Shown piece after piece: positions 1-6,435 of a stretch of 9,607 nucleotides of DNA. Below the pieces are notes generated by a model that worked only from the letters and a program-made list of their open reading frames with translations, ran no database searches and was not told the DNA's origin. The translations under genes and the position numbers were made by a program. This stretch comes from Campylobacterales bacterium. GTDB lineage: Bacteria > Campylobacterota > Campylobacteria > Campylobacterales > QNZT01. Each line of letters starts with the position of its first letter. Position 1 is the first letter of the stretch. The stretch lies in assembly GCA_015489185.1 (NCBI GenBank), contig WGAE01000220.1, positions 1 through 9,607 of the forward strand. Direction: 5' to 3'.

Positions 1-45
1 GTATATATACGCAATACCAACCCAATCAAAGCAAGGTATCGATGA
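1..45 (+). CDS. Possible C-terminal tail of an upstream gene (partial)
   Basis: Frame 1 is open from the window edge and ends with TGA at 43-45, giving the tail VYIRNTNPIKARYR. This stop overlaps the ATG of the next gene as ATGA (42-45), the same coupling seen at other junctions in this window. Fourteen open codons can occur by chance, and the other two forward frames are also open here, so this is only suggestive. No family can be named from so short a tail. Confidence 0.3.
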   Translation, partial: VYIRNTNPIKARYR

Positions 46-797
46 AGAAACTATTCTCTTCTCTTTTCGGCGCTCCAAAAGACGGTGAATCGTTCGAGAA
101 GTATCTCGTCGTACCCGATTTGCACGGGACATACAGCGTCTGGAAACGTGTCGAAGCCTATATTCGTGAAAAGGTCGAACATGAGCGGGCGGTTATCTTC
201 CTTGGAGATTATATGGATCGAGGTGAAGCGGGGGAGATTGACGGCAAACATTTCAAAGATGCAGGCTCTTACTATACGATCCGCGATATCATTGCACTGT
301 CGAAATGGGCAAAAGAGGAGGGGCGTACCTTTATTTTTCTGCGCGGGAATCATGAAATCTTTTTTGAAAATTTTTTCATCGACGGTTCCATCACCGCCTA
401 TCGCCAGTACCCCTTTTTCAAAGATTCGGTACAGGCTCTCGAATTTGTGATGCAGCGCGACCCCTCTTTTACCGAGGATTTTCTGGGATTCCTGCGCAAC
501 CTGCGTCCCTATTTTCTGGACAGAAAACGCAACTACCTCTTTGTACATGCGGGAATCGATCCTTCGGCAAAAGATCTGGATGAACAGGTCAGAAAGGGAA
601 GTGTCTACTGGATTCGTGACAAATTTATCCTCTCAAATAAAAAACTTCCCTACAAAAAGGTGATCTTCGGGCATACCCCCTTCTTCGAACCCTTCGTCAA
701 AAAAGAGAAAATTGGACTCGATTGCGGGATTTACCGAACCGGTAACATCAATCTACTGCAAATTAACGGCGAAAAATTCAATATATTTAATCTTTAA
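42..797 (+). CDS. PPP-family metallophosphoesterase (Ser/Thr protein phosphatase-like)
   Basis: The 251-residue protein carries the full set of calcineurin-like phosphoesterase motifs in order: PDLHG (residues 25-29, metal ligands D26 and H28), GDYMDRG (55-61), RGNHE (101-105), FVHAG (167-171, H169) and FGHTP (209-213, H211), closing with GLDCG (225-229). The family hydrolyses phosphate mono- or diesters at a two-metal centre. The DRG and GNHE spacing resembles bacterial PPP protein phosphatases and ApaH/PrpE-like enzymes, so the substrate could be a phosphoprotein or a dinucleoside polyphosphate. The usual G before DxHG is P25. There is no signal peptide, so it is probably cytoplasmic. The ATG at 42 leaves about 20 residues before the catalytic core and has a weak AAGG upstream; the frame stays open to the window edge, so an earlier start cannot be excluded. 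The next gene appears to have its own promoters. Confidence 0.88.
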   Translation: MKKLFSSLFGAPKDGESFEKYLVVPDLHGTYSVWKRVEAYIREKVEHERAVIFLGDYMDRGEAGEIDGKHFKDAGSYYTIRDIIALSKWAKEEGRTFIFLRGNHEIFFENFFIDGSITAYRQYPFFKDSVQALEFVMQRDPSFTEDFLGFLRNLRPYFLDRKRNYLFVHAGIDPSAKDLDEQVRKGSVYWIRDKFILSNKKLPYKKVIFGHTPFFEPFVKKEKIGLDCGIYRTGNINLLQINGEKFNIFNL

Positions 798-799
798 TT

Positions 800-824
800 T
801 ATAATAAGTTTGAATATTTATAAT
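800..824 (+). promoter_or_regulatory. Two tandem sigma-70-type -10 boxes
   Basis: Two perfect TATAAT hexamers lie at 800-805 and 819-824 in the AT-rich gap after the phosphatase gene. Neither has a recognisable -35, which is usual in Campylobacterota. They could give basal transcription of the 907-1782 gene, but in DNA this AT-rich such hexamers also arise by chance. Confidence 0.35.
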
Positions 825-843
825 GGTTCACATAGTGTTTATT

Positions 844-860
844 TTGGCACATTAGTTGCT
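844..860 (+). promoter_or_regulatory. Sigma-54 (RpoN) promoter, -24/-12 elements
   Basis: The sequence TTGGCACATTAGTTGCT contains the -24 element TTGGCAC and the -12 element TTGCT. GG (846-847) and GC (858-859) are separated by exactly 10 nt, the strict spacing required by RpoN (consensus TGGCAC-N5-TTGCW). Initiation would be expected near 871, giving a leader of about 36 nt that contains the GAGGAG ribosome binding site at 891-896 and reaches the ATG at 907. In Campylobacterota RpoN works with the activator FlgR on middle flagellar genes. The position, strand and spacing to the gene all fit a functional promoter. Confidence 0.8.
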
Positions 861-868
861 TTTGCAAC
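855..868 (+). other. Perfect inverted repeat overlapping the sigma-54 -12 element
   Basis: GTTGC (855-859), TTTT loop (860-863) and GCAAC (864-868) form a perfect 5-bp stem. It covers the TTGC of the -12 element. Transcripts from the sigma-54 start near 871 would not contain it, while read-through or sigma-70 transcripts starting upstream would. There is no following T run, so it is not a terminator. It may be fortuitous. Confidence 0.3.
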
Positions 869-906
869 GGTATAAAGTGTGATTTCAAAAGAGGAGTGAA
901 CCCGAT

Positions 907-1782
907 ATGCAAACCATAGCCGAAATCGAAAATCCCGGTTGCAAGCAAAACAACGGTGCGAGGGAACAGATGAATCCGATTGCGTTCGACGACGATACAC
1001 TGATTAACCTTTCTCTGTATGAACGCGGCACATCCGCACCGATGATCAAAATAGCACTGATTACCGATGACAACGACCTGCGTAAACTCAACTACTATCT
1101 GCTCAAAGAGGTCTCCGATATTGACTATTATACGATCGACGATCCGGATGAATCGGATCTGGAGATGATCGATGAGATGGATATCGTGATCTTTAGCAAA
1201 GAGGATACACAACTTAAAGAGCGTATTCTGGAGCGCATCAAAGCCAAAAATCTCAAAACCAAATTTTTTATGATCTCCAAAAAACCTTATCTGCGCCAGA
1301 AAGATATTTTGCAGGAGCACATCAACGGAGTGGATAAGCTCATGAAGATGGATTTTTTTCTCGAAGATTATATCCTTTCGATGGAGAAATATCTGCGTGC
1401 CAACTTCTACTCCAAGCGTTTCCTGGCACTTGAAGAGTATCCGGATGTAGTGCTTCATGACAAGAAACGCTTCTTCGATCGTGTTGCATCACTGATCGAG
1501 AAAAAGATCTTTTTCTCACTCTTTCGCTACCGTTACCAAAGTGAAATAGATATTGACGACTATAATATCAAGAAGATTGTGCGTGATCATGATAATATTT
1601 TGATCGATCGGGAAAATCGTGAGATCTACTTTCTGCTACTCAACGTGGTACCGGAATTCGGCACACAGATTATTAAAAAACGGATCAAAAACTTCAGCAT
1701 CACGCTCTCGCTGATCGAGGCGCGCAGCGCGTTCGATCTGGTTTTTCAATCCGACTGTGACGAGGAGAATACACAGCCCTGA
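907..1782 (+). CDS. Pseudo-receiver protein, putative RpoN-dependent regulator
   Basis: This 291-residue soluble protein is not a family I can name. Residues 46-165 read like a response-regulator receiver domain: strand 1 IKIALITDDND (47-57) with the acidic pair D54/D55, strand 3 DIVIFS (92-97), strand 4 KFFMIS (119-124), and K144 or K147 near where the conserved Lys falls. The residue aligning with the phosphoacceptor Asp is S97, so it is probably not phosphorylated in the usual way. Residues 200-280 (for example REIYFLLLNV, 238-247) weakly recall a degenerate GGDEF domain, but no GGDEF motif is present. The first 45 residues are polar and unassigned. The ATG at 907 is supported by GAGGAG ten bases upstream; later ATGs at 970 and 1042 are possible. 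The sigma-54 promoter upstream suggests co-regulation with flagellar genes, which is an inference. Confidence 0.85.
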   Translation: MQTIAEIENPGCKQNNGAREQMNPIAFDDDTLINLSLYERGTSAPMIKIALITDDNDLRKLNYYLLKEVSDIDYYTIDDPDESDLEMIDEMDIVIFSKEDTQLKERILERIKAKNLKTKFFMISKKPYLRQKDILQEHINGVDKLMKMDFFLEDYILSMEKYLRANFYSKRFLALEEYPDVVLHDKKRFFDRVASLIEKKIFFSLFRYRYQSEIDIDDYNIKKIVRDHDNILIDRENREIYFLLLNVVPEFGTQIIKKRIKNFSITLSLIEARSAFDLVFQSDCDEENTQP

Positions 1783-1793
1783 ACAAGCCAAAC

Positions 1794-1799
1794 TATGAT
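1794..1799 (+). promoter_or_regulatory. Probable -10 box for the 42-residue membrane protein gene
   Basis: TATGAT at 1794-1799, within CTATGATAAGATT, resembles the -10 boxes ahead of glyS, ctp and htpG. A start near 1806 would give a leader of roughly 22 nt. No -35 is evident. Confidence 0.4.
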
Positions 1800-1804
1800 A
1801 AGAT

Positions 1805-1819
1805 TCCCGAAAAACGGGA
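1805..1819 (+). other. Small GC-rich hairpin between two genes
   Basis: TCCCG (1805-1809), AAAAA (1810-1814) and CGGGA (1815-1819) form a perfect 5-bp stem. A further complementary pair, ACAAG at 1783-1787 and CTTGT at 1822-1826, could enclose it. No T run follows, so termination of the 907-1782 transcript is unlikely. If transcription starts near 1806 the hairpin would sit at the 5' end of the small-protein mRNA, next to its start codon. Confidence 0.35.
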
Positions 1820-1827
1820 CTCTTGTC

Positions 1828-1956
1828 ATGAAACAGTTTATCGACTTTGTCGTCATCACACTCTTTGTTCTCTTCATGATCTTTCTGGTGCGCGGATTTA
1901 TTCTCCAATCTTCGAAAAAACGGCGCGATCTGCACAACCGTGACAAAAAAGATTGA
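1828..1956 (+). CDS. Small single-span membrane protein (42 aa)
   Basis: ATG at 1828 opens a 42-codon frame ending in TGA at 1954-1956. The product begins MKQFIDFVVITLFVLF and has one hydrophobic span at about residues 6-25, then a strongly basic polar tail (KKRRDLHNRDKKD, 30-42). By the positive-inside rule the tail should be cytoplasmic, making it a short anchor with the N terminus outside. It lies between the pseudo-receiver gene and glyS with its own -10-like box. The Shine-Dalgarno is poor (GGGAC at 1816-1820). I recognise no family. The sharp division into a hydrophobic helix and a charged tail argues for a real gene rather than chance; conservation in related genomes would decide. Confidence 0.65.
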   Translation: MKQFIDFVVITLFVLFMIFLVRGFILQSSKKRRDLHNRDKKD

Positions 1957-1972
1957 TTCTTTACGACAACTT

Positions 1973-1981
1973 TGCTAAAAT
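1973..1981 (+). promoter_or_regulatory. glyS promoter, extended -10 box
   Basis: TGCTAAAAT at 1973-1981 combines an extended TG with the hexamer TAAAAT (1976-1981). It lies 27 nt before the glyS start and is followed by AAAGGA (1997-2002) as ribosome binding site. No convincing -35 is visible, as expected for Campylobacterota. Confidence 0.55.
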
Positions 1982-2008
1982 CCCCGAAACTTTCCTAAAG
2001 GATTCTGT

Positions 2009-4027
2009 GTGAACACATCGTTACTTGTGGAGATCGGTACGGAAGAGTTGCCTGCCGTACCGTTTTTGAAAGAGTTGCCCAATATCCCGAAAAAATGGGA
2101 AGAGACACTGCAAAATTACAATCTCACATCACCGTTTCGCTTCTACTACACACCAAGACGCCTGGTCTTTTTTCATCCCGATTTTGCAACCGCACAACCG
2201 GATACGACCGAACAGTTTTACGGTGCTCCCGTCGAGATCGCCTTTAAAGAGGGCGAACCTACACCGGCGGCACTCGGTTTTGCCAAAAAGTGCGGCGTAG
2301 CGCTTTCAGAGATCGGGCGCGCGGAGAAAAACGGTAAAGAGGTGCTCTTTTATGAAAAAACCGTTCCCGGAAAAGCTGCACAGGCGCTGCTTCCGGAGAT
2401 AATCGATACCTTTTTGCATCGTCTGCATTTCGGTAAATCGATGCGCTGGGGCAGACATCGAGACACTTTCATCCGTCCCGTACGATGGCTGGTCTGTATG
2501 CTCGGCGAAACGTGTGTCGATGCGGAGATCTTTGGTGTCAAATCGCAAAAAGCGACCTATCTCCATCGCACCAAAGGATATGCACCGTTTACTTTTGAAA
2601 CCGTCGACGACTATTTTCGGCTGCTGGAAGAAAACGGTGTGATTCTCGATGCCGACGCGCGCAGGAACCGGATCCTTGAACAGTTCGAAGCACTGGAAAA
2701 AGAGGAGGGGATTCAAATTGAGATCGATCATGATCTGCTTGAAGAGGTGGTTGCGATCACGGAGTATCCGACCGCGCTCATCGGTTCGTTTGACGCACAC
2801 TTTCTGAAACTCCCGCCCGAAGTAATCATCACGTCGATGAAAGAGCATCAGCGCTATTTCCCTGTCTATCGCGACGGGGAGTTGATCAACCGTTTCGTCG
2901 TCGTCTCCAACGCGCTGACTGAGGACTTTTCACAGATTATCGCCGGAAATGAAAAAGTATTGCGTCCCAGACTCAGTGACGCGCTCTTCTTTTATGAAAA
3001 CGATCTCAAACGCGGACTCGACAACGAGGGACTCAAACAGATTACCTTCATGGAGGGACTTGGAAGCATCTATGACAAGAGTCTCAGAGAGGCGAAAATC
3101 GCCGCCGTGCTGCATCGAAAATATCAGCTTGAAGAGTCTGCATCGCTTCTGGAAAGGACGGTGATGCTCGCCAAAGCGGACCTGCTGACCGATATGGTTT
3201 ACGAATTTACCGAATTGCAGGGATTGATGGGATATTACTATGCCAAAGCCGCGGGAGAGCCGGAAGCACTCTGTATCGCCCTCAAAGAACAATACCTGCC
3301 CACAGGGGAAGAGAGTGCGCTCCCTTCGACCGATTTCTCCGCCGTGGTTGCGATGAGCAACAAACTCGATTCGCTGCTTTCGCTGTTTGCGGCGGGCAAA
3401 ATTCCGACAGGTACCAAAGATCCCTTCGGATTGCGGCGTGCGGTTGTAGGGATCGTACGGATCGTACAGGATCGCGGTTTTGCGTTTGATATTCGCAAAG
3501 ACATTGCACAGCTTGCAGAAAACTACGAGGGTATCGATCTGCAGCAGCTCGAAAACTTCATCATCGAGCGTCTGATGCACCATCTGGAAGCAAATCCCTC
3601 CGTCATCAACGCGGTACTCGAAAGCGGGGAACGCGACATTTGTGAAATCACGGCAAAAGTTGCGGCACTGGCGAAAATCACCGCAAGCGACAATTTCAAA
3701 GCGATCGCCTCGACCTTCAAACGTGTCGCCAATATTGTCAAAGATGTTAATATCGATCAGGAAATCGGCATCGATACGACACTTTTAAAAGAACCGGCGG
3801 AAAAAGTGCTTCATGAAGCTTTTGTCGAAACGGTATCCAAACACTATCCCGATTACGAAACGAAACTCGAAGCGCTTTTCGGACTCAAACCGGCGATCGA
3901 TACCTTTTTCGATCAGGTGATGGTTAATGTCGAAGATGAGGCGCTGCGTCGCAATCGTAAAAACCTGATCGCGTCGATCTACCGGGCATTCAGGGAGATT
4001 GCGGAGCTCAAAGAGGTGACGTTGTAG
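2009..4027 (+). CDS. glyS: Glycine-tRNA ligase beta subunit
   Basis: GlyS is the beta subunit of the bacterial alpha2beta2 glycyl-tRNA synthetase, which charges tRNA-Gly in the cytoplasm; the alpha subunit (GlyQ) is not in this window. At 672 residues it has normal length. The N terminus LLVEIGTEELPA (5-16) is a hallmark of the family. Other family signatures are GKSMRWG (142-148), MKEHQRYFPV (277-286) and TKDPFGLRR (469-477). The C-terminal 100 residues, with FFDQVMVNVEDEALRRNR, form the DALR-type anticodon-binding domain. The start is GTG at 2009, placed six bases after AAAGGA; no ATG fits as well. It seems to be transcribed separately from the genes downstream, since ctp has its own -10 box in a 94-nt gap. 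Confidence 0.97.
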   Translation: MNTSLLVEIGTEELPAVPFLKELPNIPKKWEETLQNYNLTSPFRFYYTPRRLVFFHPDFATAQPDTTEQFYGAPVEIAFKEGEPTPAALGFAKKCGVALSEIGRAEKNGKEVLFYEKTVPGKAAQALLPEIIDTFLHRLHFGKSMRWGRHRDTFIRPVRWLVCMLGETCVDAEIFGVKSQKATYLHRTKGYAPFTFETVDDYFRLLEENGVILDADARRNRILEQFEALEKEEGIQIEIDHDLLEEVVAITEYPTALIGSFDAHFLKLPPEVIITSMKEHQRYFPVYRDGELINRFVVVSNALTEDFSQIIAGNEKVLRPRLSDALFFYENDLKRGLDNEGLKQITFMEGLGSIYDKSLREAKIAAVLHRKYQLEESASLLERTVMLAKADLLTDMVYEFTELQGLMGYYYAKAAGEPEALCIALKEQYLPTGEESALPSTDFSAVVAMSNKLDSLLSLFAAGKIPTGTKDPFGLRRAVVGIVRIVQDRGFAFDIRKDIAQLAENYEGIDLQQLENFIIERLMHHLEANPSVINAVLESGERDICEITAKVAALAKITASDNFKAIASTFKRVANIVKDVNIDQEIGIDTTLLKEPAEKVLHEAFVETVSKHYPDYETKLEALFGLKPAIDTFFDQVMVNVEDEALRRNRKNLIASIYRAFREIAELKEVTL

Positions 4028-4029
4028 GG

Positions 4030-4048
4030 TTATCTCTTTTTTAGATAA
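4030..4048 (+). other. AT-rich inverted repeat after glyS
   Basis: TTATCT (4030-4035) and AGATAA (4043-4048) form a perfect 6-bp stem around a T-rich 7-nt loop, starting 3 nt after the glyS stop. The T run is in the loop rather than after the stem, so it does not match an intrinsic terminator. It abuts the ctp promoter, so it could be a weak terminator or an operator. Confidence 0.25.
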
Positions 4049-4055
4049 AGTTTAC

Positions 4056-4061
4056 TAAAAT
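4056..4061 (+). promoter_or_regulatory. Promoter -10 box for the ctp-pur-plsC operon
   Basis: TAAAAT at 4056-4061, within TTTACTAAAATAGACC, resembles the glyS -10 box. It lies about 60 nt before the ctp start and is the only clear promoter candidate for the six-gene run that follows. Confidence 0.5.
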
Positions 4062-4073
4062 AGACCGATTATG

Positions 4074-4090
4074 CTGTAGCGAGACTGCAG
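4074..4090 (+). other. Hairpin in the ctp 5' leader
   Basis: CTGTAG (4074-4079) can pair with CTGCAG (4085-4090) in RNA, with one G-U pair, across the 5-nt loop CGAGA. It sits just downstream of the predicted transcription start and 12 nt before the ribosome binding site. It may stabilise or modulate the leader, or it may be chance. Confidence 0.25.
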
Positions 4091-4121
4091 ACCAATACCA
4101 AGAGGGAGTTTGATTAATATT

Positions 4122-5474
4122 ATGAAAAGTATATCACTGGCAGTGGCGGGATTTCTCTCGACGATCATCGGTGCCACACTCATCATCAATACGCCGATGA
4201 TGGCAAAAACCGAACAGAAAATGCATACACGTATCAGCCAGGATCGGCTCGAAGCGCTTGCAAAATATACCAAAGTGATTCAGACGGTCGAACAGTACTA
4301 TGTCGATGAACTCAATATTACCGACATCGTCAACAAATCGCTCGAAGGGCTGCTGGCAAATCTCGACGCGCACTCCTCCTTCATGACCAAAAAAGCGTTC
4401 AAAGATATGCAGATTCAGACCGAAGGGGAATTCGGGGGGCTCGGTATCACAGTCGGTATGCGCGACGGCGCGTTGACGGTCATTTCACCGATCGAAGGGA
4501 CACCTGCAGACAAAGCGGGAATGAAAGCGGGGGATATCATTCTTAAAATCAACGACAAATCGACGCTCAACATGACAATCGACGAAGCGGTCAACCTGAT
4601 GCGCGGAAAACCTGGAACACCGATCGAACTGACGGTTGTGCGAAAAAACGAACCCAAACCGCTTGTGATTAAAATTATCCGTGATATCATCAAAGTCGAT
4701 TCAGTCTATACGAAAAAGATTGAGGATACTGATATTCTCTATATCCGTGTCACCAGCTTCGACAAAAAAGTGGTGCGAGACGTGAAAAAGGCGCTTGCGA
4801 AAAAGAGAGGTAAAATCGGCGGTATCATCCTTGATCTGCGTAACAATCCCGGCGGATTGCTCAATCAGGCGGTCGGTCTGGTCGACCTCTTTGTCGACAA
4901 AGGCGTCATTGTTTCCCAGAAAGGGCGCATTAAAAGCGAAAACCAGGTTTACAAAGCGACCAAACCGGGCACTTATAAGGAAATTCCGCTTGTCGTACTG
5001 GTCAACGGAGGGAGTGCCAGTGCAAGTGAAATCGTCAGCGGCGCCCTGCAGGATCACAAACGCGCGGTGATTGTCGGTGAGAAGACATTCGGAAAAGGGA
5101 GTGTGCAGGTGATTATGCCGATCGGACACGGTGAAGCGCTCAGACTCACCGTCGCGCGCTACTATCTCCCGAGCGGCCGTACGATCCAGTCCAAAGGTGT
5201 CGAACCCGATATCGAAGCGTTTCCGGGAGAAGTCAACGTTGTCAAAGATCAGTTTGAGATCAAAGAGCGTGAACTCAAAAAACATCTGACGACCGAACTC
5301 GAAAAGCTTGAAAACGCTAAAAAGAAAAAGGCGAAAAAAGCGGAAGAAGAGAAGAAGAAAAAAGATAAGAAACTGATCCGAAAAGAGGATCTCTTTAAAG
5401 ATAACCAGCTCAAAACGGCGGTAGACGCGCTGAAAGTGCTGCAGATTACCCAGGGAACACAGAAAGGAAAATAG
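4122..5474 (+). CDS. ctp: Carboxyl-terminal processing protease, peptidase S41A
   Basis: This is a secreted PDZ-containing serine protease of the Ctp/Prc family, which trims or degrades envelope proteins from their C termini. From ATG 4122 it has 450 residues: a signal peptide or N-terminal anchor (about 1-28), a PDZ domain with the carboxylate-binding GGLGI (105-109) at about 100-175, and an S41 core with LDLRNNPGGLL (237-247), NGGSASASE (295-303) and KTFGKGSVQ (321-329). The Ser/Lys dyad is S300 and K325, with the 25-residue spacing known for plant D1 protease and E. coli Prc. The tail at about 380-420 is an unusually Lys/Glu-rich stretch, probably helical. A TTG at 4110 in frame would add four residues but lies 1 nt from the AGGGAG at 4103-4108, too close; the ATG is 13 nt away, slightly long. 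purC starts 2 nt after the stop. Confidence 0.93.
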   Translation: MKSISLAVAGFLSTIIGATLIINTPMMAKTEQKMHTRISQDRLEALAKYTKVIQTVEQYYVDELNITDIVNKSLEGLLANLDAHSSFMTKKAFKDMQIQTEGEFGGLGITVGMRDGALTVISPIEGTPADKAGMKAGDIILKINDKSTLNMTIDEAVNLMRGKPGTPIELTVVRKNEPKPLVIKIIRDIIKVDSVYTKKIEDTDILYIRVTSFDKKVVRDVKKALAKKRGKIGGIILDLRNNPGGLLNQAVGLVDLFVDKGVIVSQKGRIKSENQVYKATKPGTYKEIPLVVLVNGGSASASEIVSGALQDHKRAVIVGEKTFGKGSVQVIMPIGHGEALRLTVARYYLPSGRTIQSKGVEPDIEAFPGEVNVVKDQFEIKERELKKHLTTELEKLENAKKKKAKKAEEEKKKKDKKLIRKEDLFKDNQLKTAVDALKVLQITQGTQKGK

Positions 5475-5476
5475 GG

Positions 5477-6196
5477 ATGCAAAAAGGGAAACTACTCTAC
5501 GAAGGTAAAGCGAAAAAACTCTACGAAACCGGTGATTCCGATCTGCTGATCGCTGAATTCAAGGATGATCTGACCGCGTTCAACGCCGAGAAACGCGGCA
5601 GTGAAAAGGGTAAGGGAGCGCTTAACTGCCAGATCAGTACGCAGCTTTTCAGACTGCTTGAACAAAACGGCATCGAGACGCATCTGGTCGAAACGCTCGA
5701 TGAAAATCATCAACTGGTCAAAAAGGTGAGAATCATTCCGATCGAAGTGGTAGTCAGAAACACCGCAACCGGTTCGCTCAGTAAACGTTTGGGTATCGAA
5801 GATGGCAAGAAGCTTCCATTCGTACTGGTAGAGTTTTATCTCAAAGATGACGACCTGGGCGACCCGATCATCTGTGACGACCATGCGATGTTGCTGGAGT
5901 TGGTCGACCGTCGTGAAACGCTGGAAGAACTCAAGCGACTCGGAAGAAAAATCAACGAAGTACTGAAAGCCTTTTTTGCCGAGCGAAGACTTAATCTGAT
6001 CGATTTCAAAGTCGAATTCGGCGTCGACAAAGCGGGTAATATTTTGCTCAGTGACGAGATCAGCCCCGACAGTTGCCGCTTCTGGGATATGGATACGGGA
6101 GAGAAGATGGATAAAGACCGCTTCCGCCAGAATCTCGGAAACGTCAAAGTCGCCTACGAAGAGGTACTCAAAAGAATTCTGGAGGAGAAGCAGTGA
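5477..6196 (+). CDS. purC: SAICAR synthetase
   Basis: PurC (phosphoribosylaminoimidazole-succinocarboxamide synthase) joins CAIR and aspartate using ATP in purine biosynthesis. The 239-residue length matches the short bacterial type. Seen motifs: LLYEGKAKKLYET (6-18) in the ATP-binding N-terminal part, FKDDLTAFNAEKRG (28-41), the signature VVVRNTATGSL (91-101), and DEISPDSCRFWD (193-204) near the C terminus. ATG 5477 follows the ctp stop by 2 nt, so it is surely co-transcribed with ctp. Its end overlaps purS by four bases (GTGA). Confidence 0.97.
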   Translation: MQKGKLLYEGKAKKLYETGDSDLLIAEFKDDLTAFNAEKRGSEKGKGALNCQISTQLFRLLEQNGIETHLVETLDENHQLVKKVRIIPIEVVVRNTATGSLSKRLGIEDGKKLPFVLVEFYLKDDDLGDPIICDDHAMLLELVDRRETLEELKRLGRKINEVLKAFFAERRLNLIDFKVEFGVDKAGNILLSDEISPDSCRFWDMDTGEKMDKDRFRQNLGNVKVAYEEVLKRILEEKQ

Positions 6197-6435
6197 AAGC
6201 AATCGTCAATATTCAACTTAAAGAGGGGGTACTCGACCCTCAGGGAAAAGCGGTACACCATGCACTCGGTGCTCTGGGATTCGGCGACGTCGAAGATGTA
6301 CGTATCGGCAAGCAGATTATTATCACACTTGACGAAAGCGACCCGAAAAAAGCCGAAGCAGACGTGAAGGAGATGTGTGAAGCACTGCTTGCAAACACCG
6401 TTATCGAAGATTATACGATCGAGATTCTCTCATGA
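6193..6435 (+). CDS. purS: FGAM synthetase subunit PurS
   Basis: PurS is the small subunit that bridges PurQ and the short PurL in the three-part formylglycinamidine ribonucleotide synthetase found in Gram-positives, archaea and Campylobacterota. The 80-residue length is typical, as are the start VNIQLKEGVLDPQGKAV (5-21) and GFGDVEDVRIGKQI (29-42). The start is GTG at 6193, overlapping the purC stop as GTGA, with a strong GGAGGAG (6181-6187) five bases upstream. Its stop overlaps the purQ ATG. The small PurL is not in the window. Confidence 0.95.
   Translation: MKAIVNIQLKEGVLDPQGKAVHHALGALGFGDVEDVRIGKQIIITLDESDPKKAEADVKEMCEALLANTVIEDYTIEILS

Noticed and set aside
1..10. GTATATATAC palindrome at the window start
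   Set aside because: A 10-bp alternating AT palindrome at the edge has no supporting context, and all three forward frames through it are open, so it is probably coding DNA.
799..1458. 219-codon - strand frame covering the gap at 798-906 and half of the 907-1782 gene
   Set aside because: The + strand has a good ribosome binding site, a sigma-54 promoter and a coherent protein; the - strand product is His/Ile/Phe-rich without a recognisable fold.
4030..4048. Stem-loop after glyS considered as an intrinsic terminator
   Set aside because: The stem is AT-only apart from one G-C pair and the T run is in the loop, not downstream. It does not meet the usual terminator pattern.
4701..5285. Long open frame on the - strand within ctp (194 codons)
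   Set aside because: It is fully antisense to a gene with intact protease motifs, and its product shows no recognisable domain. It is best explained by codon bias of the + strand gene.
5492..6202. Long open frame on the - strand within purC (236 codons)
   Set aside because: It mirrors purC almost exactly, has no plausible ribosome binding site or family motif, and is a shadow of the real gene.
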